64,000 bases of DNA, taken from positions 19,707,118 through 19,771,117 of the forward strand of contig JACMZG010000008.1 in the NCBI GenBank assembly GCA_018340805.1. Direction: 5' to 3'. Positions within the stretch are counted from its first letter, which is position 1; every line of letters begins with the position of its first letter. The DNA is from Microvelia longipes (taxonomy: Eukaryota; Arthropoda; Insecta; Hemiptera; Veliidae). This document shows, piece after piece, positions 43,466 to 54,764 of this stretch. The position numbers and the translations under genes are program-made. The notes under the pieces were generated by a model. That model did not search any database and was not told the origin of the DNA. It saw nothing but the letters and a program-made list of their open reading frames with translations.

Positions 43466-43615
43466 ATAAGATTATATGAATAGTATTTGTATTAAACAGA
43501 TTTCGCAAACTTTAATAATTCTTAGAGGATAGTAGATGCAACCCACCTGAGGTGGTTCTCGCTGGTTGAATGCCCTTATGGGCCATGAGGCCCTAAAACG
43601 GGAATTTATTTATTG
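43466..43615 (+). mobile_element. SINE-2, 5'-truncated copy
   Basis: TATGAATAGTATTTGTATTA through ACCCACCTGAGGTGGTTCTC and GGGCCATGAGGCCC to a (TTTA)n-like end; matches the 3' 140 bp of 34664-34855. Confidence 0.8.
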
Positions 43616-44860
43616 TCTTCTTGGAACAAAGAATATTGTGATCAGAATAAAGATAAACTAATTCTTATCAAACAATATTAAACTTAAACATTGTTCTTAT
43701 CACCAATGTAGAATATGATATCTGCACCAAATTATATTAATACCATATACTATTGACTCTTTTATACTGATGATTCATAGATACTTTGATACAATTTAGA
43801 TGCTATACATACTTAGATACAATAGATTTTTAGATATTATATATTTCGAGAGCGTAATAGAGTGCACATTAGATAGGCTAAATAACCCAATGATGACCAA
43901 AAATTGGCATTTATCGGGAAAGATTAGAGACAAGCTGAACTTTCGCCGGGCGATAGGGAACTCTTATGGGAGCCTCCTTTAAAAATCCCCGTCTTCACTA
44001 GAGCGATTTTTGGTTTTTATCAAACACCTTTTTTAAAAACGATTTTTTCCCAAAAACTATTGATATAATGAAGATTTTTTCTACAAAAATAAATCTCCTA
44101 ACCTTAAATAAGGTTAAAATGAACCTTGGGTTAATTCTGAATCTAAAACAAAATCAGAACCTAGTGAAAGAGTTGTAGTCGTTGGTAGTGATACTGATCA
44201 GTAGGTGTTTTTAGTTTCACTTAGTCCTGACGAAGGTGACTTAATTAATTTCAAACCAAAAGGACGAACGGGCATTGTTAACCTATTTCATAATGTTAAC
44301 AATTTATTTTTGGAGTTGTGAAAAAAATCTCTTTTGTTAGCTTATGCAATCTTAAGCTGGTAGGGTTTTCCTGAATCTACCATCTATAAGGACCCGCTTA
44401 GAGTTTAATTCTGTGTCCCGGAATTACTAAACCGGTAACTCTACATGGATTAAACATAGCCGTGAACAGGAATCCTAACACCCTACAACCACAAAAATTC
44501 CGGTAGCAAATTGTTTTATCTTAGTATTCTGCATTACAATTACAGGATAATAAATGTATTAGATAACGTGGATCAAATATCGTATTATATGGAAACGGTT
44601 TAACGAGACCGTTTTCTTTAGATTTTCAAATTTCCTAACACAATCTGTTGCAGCCAAAAGGTGATTTTCTGACAACTTTTGTATTTATGAATGTAATTTA
44701 TTCAGGTGCAAGTTTGGCTAAGTTAAAATTACATATAAGTTATTATCAATAATAATTTCGCGAATGTTTTATTCAATGGATTGCTTATAACACATCTATC
44801 ATGACTTGTTTCAAATTATAACACTTTTTTTAACATCATATACATAAAATTATTATAACA
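43616..44860. other. Unassigned; possible worn hammerhead-like spot near 44226
   Basis: GTCCTGACGAAGGTGAC followed later by ACCAAAAGGAC has the CTGANGA layout with AAAA for GAAA; too weak to call. No gene seen. Confidence 0.35.
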
Positions 44861-45025
44861 CGACGCACGGCTGAAATCAGTTGACAGCGTGAAAAAAATA
44901 ATGCGAGGGAGCCAATGAGGTTAGTTCTGGATATCAAACCACGACCTCGATTTCAAATCAGGCCAACCTTATTAGTTCCTCAACACTATTTTTCCACGCT
45001 GTCAATTGATTTTAGCCGTGTGTCG
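44861..45025. mobile_element. 165-bp MITE with 31-bp terminal inverted repeats
   Basis: CGACGCACGGCTGAAATCAG plus TTGACAGCGTG at the left pairs with the right end (complement CGACACACGGCTAAAATCAA plus TTGACAGCGTG), three or four mismatches. The interior is GC-richer with AGGTCGTGGTTTGATATCC on the minus strand, reminiscent of a B box. No target duplication was fixed. Confidence 0.85.
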
Positions 45026-46404
45026 TACAATAAGTCCAAACAAGATTATGAAATAAAATAAGGAATTTGAATAGGTTCCCAATGACGTTAAAACTTGAAG
45101 GGTTTATAACCTGGAGTGAGGCTTACGTCACAATATTTACAGATATCAACCTTGCTATTATCGCTATTTTATGTATATGTCTATCAATAATACGTCAAAG
45201 CTAGAAATAATTTAATTAATTTTTATATAAATATCAAACAAAAAAGTTTTATAAATTTAGTTTAAAAAATTACGCAGTTATTATTAAGGTTATTTATTTT
45301 TGATCGGTTGACATGTATAGAAAATTGTTAAGGAATAAGAATTGTGACGTCACAGCTCTTGTTTCAAGTGCTATCCACAGACATTTCCAAAATCTTTTAC
45401 CATTTTACAATGGGGAGAAAATTTCTTATGTTTATAAAAGAGTTTTCCTTAGCATATTCTATTGAAGAGGATTTTTTTTTTTTATTTTTAGCTTTTCCAG
45501 GTAAACTTAGAAAAGATATTTTTAAAACTAATTAAAAGAAATGTTGCTTTCAACTTGCTACGTTTTCAAATTGTGTTATTATATTTTTTAGTTACAATAG
45601 ACTTGGTACAAATATGGTACAATACAATGGATTGAAAGCATATTTAAAAAATAGGGTGTTGGGTACCTCAGAGCTTTTTTTCCTTATCGATAGCCCAACG
45701 TCATTCCTGATTACACCGGACTCGCTTGGCCTGTTAAAAAAAAGTAAATAACCTAATTTATATTGCAGTACATCATTGGACTCATCCTTTGCTCATTCTC
45801 AACAGTCACCGTATCACTTGATCGAGATTGGTTATCATCATTGATCCGACAATGACCTCGATATAGTCAGGTTATGCTAATAACACTTAGTACCCTTACA
45901 TATTATTTAAAGGGATAAACTCCTGCCAAATAACAACTTAATTTTTTTAAAAAAAGGTATACGTTTCATTTGATAAAAAAATAACTAATACTGATAATCT
46001 GTTGAAAATGTCACATTTGCTGATTTTTATAAATACTACATGCGTGCATTAGTCACTTAGTCACACACACAATTTTACGCCTCTAGTCGTTTTATGAGGG
46101 TTAATGTCGTCATAGCAAATATTTATCGAGAAGTAAGTACAATTAGACGTAAAAATGCATTGTTTACCTCTAACTATGATGACAGACGCATAGATAGACA
46201 CATAAATAGACAACTTGGTAAAAACCAAGTTATCTATAAGATGATTTTATAATTTGGTTTAAATCTCGGTTTCGGATTTTCAGTTCAATTAAATTACTTT
46301 CCCTATAAATCTACGGTATAAATGAGATAAATTTAAAATGATAATAAGTGGTCGTAAAGGAGGTGTGTTTTTAGAAACAGGTCGCTGAAGGATATTTTAC
46401 TCTA
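45026..46404. other. Unassigned, no gene seen
   Basis: The 63-residue frame at 45344-45535 ends in a phenylalanine run from a T-tract and is not convincing. Confidence 0.4.
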
Positions 46405-46590
46405 TCATTTGATACTACCGAGTTTTGCTCTGTCGGCGCCCTGATGAGTTAGACATAACGAAATAGAGTGGGACATGACATTATGTCGAGCCATCAATGA
46501 TGAAGAATGTCGAATGATGGAACAATTCCCAGATGTAGCATTGCTTGTTACATTTCCTGGGTGTCTCTCGCACAATTATATTGTGTCAAA
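46405..46590 (+). mobile_element. HH-B family element with intact hammerhead core
   Basis: Starts ATCATTTGATACTACCGAG, continues directly into the ribozyme, then CGAGCCATCAATGATGAAGA, TGTAGCATTGCTTG and TTACATTTCCTGGGTGTCTC. Compared with 15461-15853 it lacks the region before the ribozyme, and its start is the inverted form of that element's end. Confidence 0.75.
46428..46468 (+). ncRNA. Hammerhead ribozyme candidate, HH-B copy 2 (core complete)
   Basis: CTCTGT (stem III), cleavage-site C at 46434, GGCGCC (46435-46440), CTGATGA (46441-46447), stem II GTTA/loop GACA/TAAC, GAAA (46460-46463), TAGAG closing stem III. Stem III pairs over six positions with one G-T. Every invariant core base is present, as is a GTC cleavage triplet. 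The unusual part is stem I, only the palindrome GGCGCC with no loop; it could be formed between two RNA copies. Confidence 0.75.
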
Positions 46591-47644
46591 TTTCTCGTTC
46601 TATGAAACAAAAATAGTTTAAGCCAGTAAACGAGTAATAAGAAGACTCATATATTTATTCCAAGTGACTAAAAACCTTTTACATGTTTCTTATTACAAGT
46701 TGCCTTGCATAATACCTCACAAGTAACACTTTCTTGTCTGAAGCAATGCCTCACAAATAACGCCTTCTTGTCTGAAGCAATGCCTCACAAGTAACCCCTT
46801 CTATCGTGCAAGTATACCTCCTAACTAACGCTTTTCCAACCCCTCTTAGAATTAACCAAGTACTGTTTGTGTTTTACAACCGAGTTGATTGTTTCACAAA
46901 CTGTGACAAAACATAATATGTTTAAACTTGTGATACTCCAACAACTTTACAAGATTTATTCTTCTTCGTCGTCTAATTCTTCTTTAGACAATAAGGTTTC
47001 TTCCTTTTACATGAGAGGAAAACCTTTTGTATGCTTGTAAGCTAAGAAAATATTTTAATATGTGTGCTTATATGTCAATGTATAAAGTTTTTTTAATATC
47101 TGAATGCATGTTTATTTCTACACAGGTTCATATAATTCTAAAAAAATATCAAGGATTAAACACCTTAATGATATAATTATATACGTTAATTACATAAAGT
47201 ATACAAGTTACAATATACTAAAATTTAGATTTTAATCTTGTTAAGAAGTAAGTATAATGAAACAATGAAAGAGAAGAGTATAATTAAATTATAGCGCTAC
47301 CTGGTGAGAAAATAAGTCGTCAATATGTCTTTCTAAACGTACCGAAAGTTATACCCTGCTTTATTTGACTTTGTATTGAGTTTACGTTTTACAATTAGAA
47401 GACTCTTTACAAGAGTTTCAATGACTTTTGATTAAATACATCTGAGAGAAAGTTAAAGATTAAATTTAAAGGATTTCTTATCAATACAATGGCATCATGA
47501 TTAATCTACCGCAAAGAAAAGAAAACACCTTGAAAAAATCGGTAAGTAAAAAATAAAGTAAAAAATAAAAAAGTAAAAATTAAAAAATGTATTTGGTTAT
47601 TCAACAATACTTTTTAAATATAATAAAGTTTATTAGACGCAAAA
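46591..47644. other. Unassigned; short duplicated block
   Basis: At 46705-46800 a segment of the type TGCCTCACAAATAACGCCTT plus CTTGTCTGAAGCAA is repeated about three times. No gene seen. Confidence 0.45.
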
Positions 47645-48010
47645 TAAATGTGCGAGAGACGCCTAGGATTGTAACAAACAAAAGTCTATGCTACGTCTAC
47701 AAATTGTTGCATCATTCGACAATTGTCATTATTTAAGGCTCGACATAACCTCAACATCAACCTTATTAGGGCGCCGTCACGGACTCACTTAAAATTCCAA
47801 TGGAATAAGACGAGCGGTACTCTCTTAGGTCCATCATGCTGGCAAGCAAAACATATATTTTTTGATACTACCAAGTTTGGCTAAAAAATTATAGCTGACT
47901 CAATATAATAGTGCGAAAGTTACATAGGAAAGTAACAAGCGAATTCAAAGGTATAACACGCATATAGCGTCAACTGTTCTCGTTTTGCAGAACTTGGTAG
48001 TATCAAATGA
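47645..48010 (-). mobile_element. HH-B family, diverged copy on minus strand
   Basis: AATGTGCGAGAGACGCCTAGG opens the plus strand; the complement of the ribozyme region lies at about 47740-47790 (GGGCGCCGTCACGG on the plus strand) with the core eroded to CTAATAA. A smaller part, 47868-48010, is itself bounded by TTGATACTACCAAG and its complement CTTGGTAGTATCAA. Confidence 0.65.
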
Positions 48011-49344
48011 TAAATAAATATTTTGACAAGCATTTAGAGAGCAACCACCAATCATATAAACTTGGTAAAAACTGTGAAGAAAAAAAACAGCTGGTCAACA
48101 AGGTAAACGGCTGCAGCGCTTGGTGGTTATAAGGATAAATGAGAAACTAACAATGAAAATTCTGCCCGAAAATATCACCTTTTTAGAACCGCAAACTTAT
48201 ATTATATTAAATTTATTATTTTTAAATTTCGATTCCTAACGCTTATCTTTATTGCTTTTAATTACTTTTTCCTGTTACCCAAGAAGCTGGAAAATTAATA
48301 CATGAATCCAAAAAACCTGTTAACATAACTTATATACTTTATTATCATAGGACGTAATCAAAACAAACTTTTGTAGAAACTGATGGTACAGTAGAGTTAA
48401 AAATTTTCAACAAACCTAACTAAATAACCTTGATCAAAATAAAAATACAGCGGTAAATAGTAATATTGGTTGCTAAGAAATTTGAACCAGAACGAAAACT
48501 AGCTAAAATAAATTCGTTTTCTGAATTAGGAAAAACACGGTACAAATTACAAATAATGTGATAATAACAAATACGTTAATTTATAAAAAATGCAATTAAT
48601 ATAAATATGTATTATAGTTATATTTACAATTATTTTATTATCAGAGCAACTATATAACTTTTTATTGGAGAGAAAATATTTTTTTAAGCCGTAAAAGCTT
48701 GAGCTTGTCTTAAGTATTCTATTTTACTTTTCAAAGTAACTTTCTATTTTATATTTTTTTTGTGTAAACAGTTTAGTTTCATTTAATAGTTTACTATGTT
48801 CACTTTATTATTCTTTTTATTTCATTTCTTTCTTGTAGGTTGGTGTATTCAATTAATTAATTATTTATATAATAATTAATTATTATATAATAATTAGTAA
48901 TTATTATAATAATTAGTAATTATTATAAAATTATTTGAAAATAAAAATAATTGTATATTTATACTACAGGTTAGTTATACTTTCCAAATAAAATAAAATA
49001 ACAAATAAATTTATTTTAATAAACAAAAGAGGATAAATCGGAGGCGGTTTTACCCAAAAAAATATTATTTTTCGTAAATCGTTAAAATAAAGGTTAGATT
49101 TGATCTCATATCCAGCATATGGAATAATATTGGACCTGGAAGCAGCATGCCGTTGCATCATCGTCCATCGACGTTCTGCATTTTACAGTTTTAACTTTCT
49201 GTTAGTTTTGTTCCTAGTGCTGCGAAAACAAAAGAATATATCTATTTTTTGTTTCGTTAAATTATTTTAATTGCAAATTCTTTGTAAATAACTGCTTGGC
49301 AGTGATTGCAGGCAAATCAAATAGTTGTTCAGTAGAATAACTGC
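48011..49344. other. Unassigned, no gene seen
   Basis: AT-only tandem text at 48849-48945 (TAATTAGTAATTATTATAA units). The 65-residue minus frame at 48964-49161 is unremarkable. Confidence 0.45.
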
Positions 49345-49800
49345 TTATTTTTCTAAGTTTCATCTCAGTATGAATATTAGTTCATTTTTTATCAAATGAC
49401 TTGTGTGCGATTTTAAATTTTTTTATACTTGTGTACGTTGTTTTCCAATTTTTTAAAAATCGGAAAACAGTCTATTTGAGTGAAATTTGTACAAGCATAT
49501 ACTTTTACGTAATAAATAAGTACACTAACTTTGGTTCCAATACGACAAGTATATCCATAAAAGTTAAGCAGCATTGAGCGCGGATAGTGCTGTATGGTTG
49601 ACTGAAGAATAAAACGAATGCATTTACTATAATGACGAAGCGAGTTGGAATGGAAGACATGCTGATGCAGAGTACATTTGGCGATTTGTATATTCTGAGG
49701 ACGAGCAAAGCGAGTCCGAAGCTAGGAGGATGAGCTTAGCGAATACAATGTGAAGAGGAAAAGTTTCAAGATACCCTGCACGCGATTTTTTTATTTTGAA
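49345..49800 (+). repeat. REP-C, middle to 3' end
   Basis: GTTTCATCTCAGTATGAATA, ATCAAATGACTTGTG, TTACGTAATAAATAAGTACA, the 5S-like segment 49563-49618 (GTTAAGCAGCATTGAGCGCG), GGACGAGCAAAGCGAGTCCG, and the end ACCCTGCACGCGATTTTTT. Confidence 0.8.
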
Positions 49801-49859
49801 AACTGAATTGAGATTTGGAAAAGATTTGATGTTTCTCAAAGAAAGGTAATATTCTAATT

Positions 49860-50470
49860 TCAATACATTTTTTTAACAATTTTGCTGCCATTGATTAGAA
49901 GAGATATTGGTCTGTAATTCATTACGTCTGATTTGCATCCTTCCTTAAACAAAGGAGTAATGCAGCGTCTTTTAAATATACGAGGGGAAGCACCTGCACT
50001 AAAACGAAGTTTGAATATATAATCTAAATATATGTCTAAGTTTTCTTTGCATGATTTTATGAGCATTGCAGATATTAGATATATACCAGGAGCTTGGTCA
50101 TTTTTAGTCCTCTTACGTGATTTAATACTTCAGTTTCTGTCACTGGTAGAAGTACTAGAGAGTCAAGTAGTCTAGGTATATTGGCAGTGCTCGAGTCAGT
50201 GCTACAGATGCAGTAGACTTTCTAAAAAAATGGATTTTGAACATATATAGTTTATTTTTTAACCACCAGAATAGTCACTCAGAGCTGGCGTCAGTCTTAC
50301 GTGTTGATTACCCTCTTCATATTAATCCGATACCCCGTGAGCAACCATCTAAAAAATCATATGATCTAATAACTGCTGAATTTTTCTATATTATTCTTAC
50401 AAATGTTCCGATCATTTGAAAAAAATGAATCGAGAAAGTCTATAGCCTCAACACCTATCGAATGGCTAAT
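49860..50470 (-). pseudogene. LINE reverse transcriptase N-terminal fragment
   Basis: The minus strand 50066-49860 reads FKRRCITPLFKEGCKSDVMN then YRPISLLINGSKIVKK, the first RT motif of LINEs (P-FK-GD-...NYRPISLL...SK). Sequence upstream to about 50470 is compatible with the linker in broken frames. It is cut off on the left just before the REP-C copy ending at 49800. Confidence 0.75.
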
Positions 50471-51159
50471 AATTATTTTAGAATTATCAGTGTTTGCTAT
50501 AAATTAAATATTATGTTTCACTTTCCTCAAATAGGGTATAATATAGTCAATGTCTATCATTGTGGAAATTAATTAATTGTTATTATAATACAATTACCAG
50601 CTCTATCATTTATAAAGTTATCAATGGAAATTTATCTACTCAAACTGAATCCTGCCCCGGTGAATTATTACAATTGAAAATCCGTTATTGTAAATTATTT
50701 ACGTATAAATCCCTCTTAATATAAATTGAATATAATTCGATTCAGAGCCGTCCAAGCGTATTTACTCCAACTTTGAGAACTTAAACACTCCATAATTCTT
50801 GACTATTCAGACTATCAACCAAAAGTACAAGCTGAAATATACGTCAAGCAATATCCGAATAATCATTATAAGGTAACCTACAAATAACATCGTATAATAA
50901 ATTAATTTTTAATACATTTAATAAAAATATAAAACTAAATTATCTACAGTAATGACAAAATACATTACCCACTGACGTATGTTAAAGAGAACTGCTGATA
51001 TTGAATAGCAACGCAAACGGTTTCAAAGTAAGAATCACAATAATTGTGGTTGGAAACCATAAGTACTGATTTTATGTAAAATATATTGATCAATGATTGG
51101 TTTGTTGCAGCTTTCTAATCATGTTGGCTCTCAGCTGGAGATTTTAAATCATAAGAATA
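50471..51159. other. Unassigned, no gene seen
   Basis: AT-rich; no motif recognised. Confidence 0.35.
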
Positions 51160-51300
51160 TACGACACTGAACTTCGTCATTTATCCTAGTTTTTAACTCA
51201 ATTTGAGGCCTTCCTCTACTGTTTTGTTCTTCTATTGTTCCTTCTAGCATTCTTCTATGAAGTCCCGCGTAACTAACTATGTGGCCAATCCAAGTTTTTA
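51160..51300 (-). pseudogene. C-terminal tail of an RTE-like LINE protein
   Basis: The minus strand reads KTWIGHIVSYAGLHRRMLEG, then EEQNSRGRPQIELK, then RINDEVQCR. GHI-, -EG- and RGRP at this spacing are hallmarks of the end of RTE-type ORF2 proteins. No RT core is found next to it. Confidence 0.65.
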
Positions 51301-51922
51301 CAATTTATAATATTGAGTGGTGTTTATTAGTATAATTATTAGTCTTTCATAGTAGAATTTGTAGAATAGTAATATTGAAATTTAGTCATCTATTATATGA
51401 GCCTTGCGTAGAGTATTGGCGATTAAGAGTTATTGATTTATGCAATAAAGGGTAATCATTATAGATAATATATCAACATTTTATCAGTAAGAACAATCTT
51501 AAGGAAAATCAATGATAATAATTATTATCATTATAATTATTAATATCACCCAACTAAAATGAATGCTATAAAAACATTTGTTCTCCAGAAGAGTTTATAA
51601 TAAGAATTTTCGGTGCTAGTTTATATGTAATAATGAGCCAGGCAATAATGAAAAAATCGGAAAAATATAGGCTAATAAACCAGTTTAGCCAACATGAGTA
51701 TTAAGTATTTGTAAATACAGGAAAATTTTACTGAATAAACAAACTTATTGAAAAAATAATACTTTGAATAGAACGAAAGAATAAAAATTTATAATATTTC
51801 ATTTATTTTTTATTAATTTATTTTTCTTTATCACTTCATTTCTGTTATTTATCTGTTTTCTTTTTTATAGTTTGTAATTTTATGTATGGGTTTTGTTTTG
51901 ACATTTTTTTTCTTATTTGTTT

Positions 51923-51994
51923 AATAAGCACTGATGCCTTTGTTATTGCCTTTGACTTAACGTCTTGTTAGGTCGAAAGCGCTCTGCTTTATTG
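51923..51994 (+). ncRNA. Hammerhead-like motif, unit 1
   Basis: AATAAGCA and TGCTTTATT form stem I with one bulge. The core starts CTGATG but lacks the following A and has about 17 extra bases. Stem II is strong (GACTTAAC paired with GTTAGGTC, loop GTCTT), then GAAA, AGCGCT, C, TGC. Downstream comes the GTGGAGAGAC module. Stems are conserved but the core is damaged, so activity is doubtful. Confidence 0.5.
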
Positions 51995-52449
51995 TAAATA
52001 AACAACTTTAACTGTGGAGAGACTTATTATTCTTTCCTTTTATTACGATGGACTCCATTCATGCTTCCATAAACTTATGAATGTTAACGTAAAAACCATT
52101 AGGGACATTCACTAAGAGGTAAAGTATCTATTTGCTAAGTCTTTAAACTTCACCTAAGTACCTAATTGCAGGAATCGTTCGAGTCAATTTCAACAATTGG
52201 AATTAAAATTGTTTCTACTCAGAAAATAGCAACACCACAATGATTTCACCCCTAAGGGTTTCTTGCATGCCTATGTAATAAGAGCCTGTTAAGAAAATAA
52301 AAAATGGGGTCTAGAGTGCCCGATTTGATCGTCTTCAGAACCCCATGGAACCAACCAAAGTCGCATGTGCATAAGTTGGTATTAGTTAGGCTCAAGAACG
52401 TCATAATTTTGACCTGGCTAACTTTACTTTGCATTATCTGAATAATAAG

Positions 52450-52772
52450 TATACCCAATATAGAAGTTGTTATAAATTGGATGAACACATAAGACCCACA
52501 ATATAGAAGTTGTTATAAATTGGATGAACACAAGTACGACAATATAGAAGTTGTTATGAATTGGATAAACACACCAGTACCACAATATAGTTGTCATAAA
52601 TTGATAACACCAGTACCACAATATAGAAGTTGTCATAAATTGGATGAACACATAAGTACCATATAGAAGTTGTCATAAATTGGTTGAACACATAAGTACC
52701 ACAATATAGAAGTTGTTATAAATTGGATGAACACATAAGTACCACAATATAGAAGTTGTTATAAATTGGATG
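52450..52772. repeat. 43-bp minisatellite, unit 1
   Basis: About eight units of CCACAATATAGAAGTTGTTA followed by TAAATTGGATGAACACATAAGTA, with deletions in some units. Confidence 0.93.
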
Positions 52773-53388
52773 GAAATTGTGAAATAAATGCGCTACATTC
52801 AATTCCATAGACAGAATTTACGGGCTTTGTAAGGTATTTGAAAGTAAGATAATTAGATAGTTAAGTAAGATATGTAAAAACAAGATAGATAAGGTAAAGT
52901 AATGGGTGTATCCTAATAAGTTAAGGTTATAACAACTGGGTATGTCTTTACTTACAGCCAAACTAGAAATTGGATTTATTATGAGTATATACAACTCAAC
53001 TGCACACACGAAGTCTGAATTTGTATTCTAGTGAATGTTTTCTTTAATTCTAATTAGTTAGTGTATTCTTTAATTCTAATAGTATCAGTAGTGTTGTAAC
53101 AGGGACGTTTAATAAATGAAACTGTTTGTATCACATTTCTGTTATTACAAAGCTTCTATCGCATTCAGAGACAAAAAGTAAATTCTTGTACGATATTAAG
53201 TCGTATATAGTGACAATATTGTTTATAAAAGAAACATTATTCTTATAATAGAAGGAATATATTTGTAAGACATAATATAATTTATTTTTTTCTTTATCAC
53301 TTCATTTCTGTTATTTATCTGTTTTCTTTTTTATAGTTTGTAATTTTATGTATGGGTTTTGTTTTGACATTTTTTTTCTTATTTGTTT

Positions 53389-53459
53389 AATAAGCACTGA
53401 TGCTTTGTTATTGCCTTTGACTTAACGTCTTGTTAGGTCGAAAGCGCTCTGCTTTATTG
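53389..53459 (+). ncRNA. Hammerhead-like motif, unit 2
   Basis: Second copy of the 51923 motif; differs by one missing C after CTGATG. Same strong stem II and GAAA. Confidence 0.5.
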
Positions 53460-53915
53460 TAAAATAAACAACTTTAACTGTGGAGAGACTTATTATTTCT
53501 TTCCTTTTATTACGATGGACTCCATTCATGCTTCCATAAACTTATGAATGTTAACGTAAAAACCATTAGGGACATTCACTAAGAGGTAAAGTATCTATTT
53601 GCTAAGTCTTTAAACTTCACCTAAGTACCTAATTGCAGGAATCGTTCGAGTCAATTTCAACAATTGGAATTAAAATTGTTTCTACTCAGAAAATAGCAAC
53701 ACCACAATGATTTCACCCTAAGGGTTTCTTGCATGCCTATGTAATAAGAGCCTGTTAAGAAAATAAAAAATGGGGTCTAGAGTGCCCGATTTGATCGTCT
53801 TCAGAACCCATGGAACCAACCAAAGTCGCATGTGCATAAGTTGGTATTAGTTAGGCTCAAGAACGTCATAATTTTGACCTGGCTAACTTTACTTTGCATT
53901 ATCTGAATAATAAGT

Positions 53916-54246
53916 ATACCCAATATAGAAGTTGTTATAAATTGGATGAACACATAAGACCCACAATATAGAAGTTGTTATAAATTGGATGAACACAAGT
54001 ACGACAATATAGAAGTTGTTATGAATTGGATAAACACACCAGTACCACAATATAGAAGTTGTCATAAATTGGATAAACACACCAGTACCACAATATAGAA
54101 GTTGTCATAAATTGGATGAACACATAAGTACCACAATATAGAAGTTGTCATAAATTGGTTGAACACATAAGTACCACAATATAGAAGTTGTTATAAATTG
54201 GATGAACACATAAGTACCACAATATAGAAGTTGTTATAAATTGGAT
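53916..54246. repeat. 43-bp minisatellite, unit 2
   Basis: Same array as 52450-52772 in the second duplicated unit; more regular, with a 20-bp gap of unit 1 filled. Confidence 0.93.
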
Positions 54247-54764
54247 GGAAATTGTGAAATAAATGCGCTACATTCAATTCCATAGACAGAATTTACGGGC
54301 TTTGTAAGGTATTTGAAAGTAAGATAATTAGATAGTTAAGTAAGATATGTAAAAACAAGATAGATAAGGTAAAGTAATGGGTGTATCCTAATAAGTTAAA
54401 GGTTATAACAACTGGGTATGTCTTTACTTACAGCCAAACTAGAAATTGGATTTATTATGAGTATATACAACTCAACTGCACACACGAAGTCTGAATTTGT
54501 ATTCTAGTGAATGTTTTCTTTAATTCTAATTAGTTAGTGTATTCTTTAATTCTAATAGTTATCAGTAGGTGTTGTAACAGGGACGTTTAATAAATGAAAC
54601 TGTTTGTATCACATTTCTGTTATTACAAAGCTTCTATCGCATTCAGAGACAAAAAGTAAATTCTTGTACGATATTAAGTCGTATATAGTGACAATATTGT
54701 TTATAAAAGAAACATTATTCTTATAATAGAAGGAATATATTTGTAAGACATAATATAATTTATT

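Larger units (their letters stand above)
51825..54764. repeat. Tandem duplication, two units of 1466 bp
   Basis: Unit 1 runs 51825-53290 and unit 2 53291-54764, with a few small indels and substitutions only (by eye about 98 percent identical). Each unit contains a hammerhead-like motif, a 43-bp minisatellite and about 700 bp of other non-coding sequence. Near-identity implies a recent duplication or ongoing homogenisation. Open frames inside (63-78 residues, MFIQFMTTSILWYWCVYPI type) are minisatellite read-through. Confidence 0.95.

Noticed and set aside
44224..44268. Hammerhead-like CTGACGA followed by AAAA
   Set aside because: The GAAA box is absent and stem II would need a long unpaired loop; may be a worn relic but cannot be supported.
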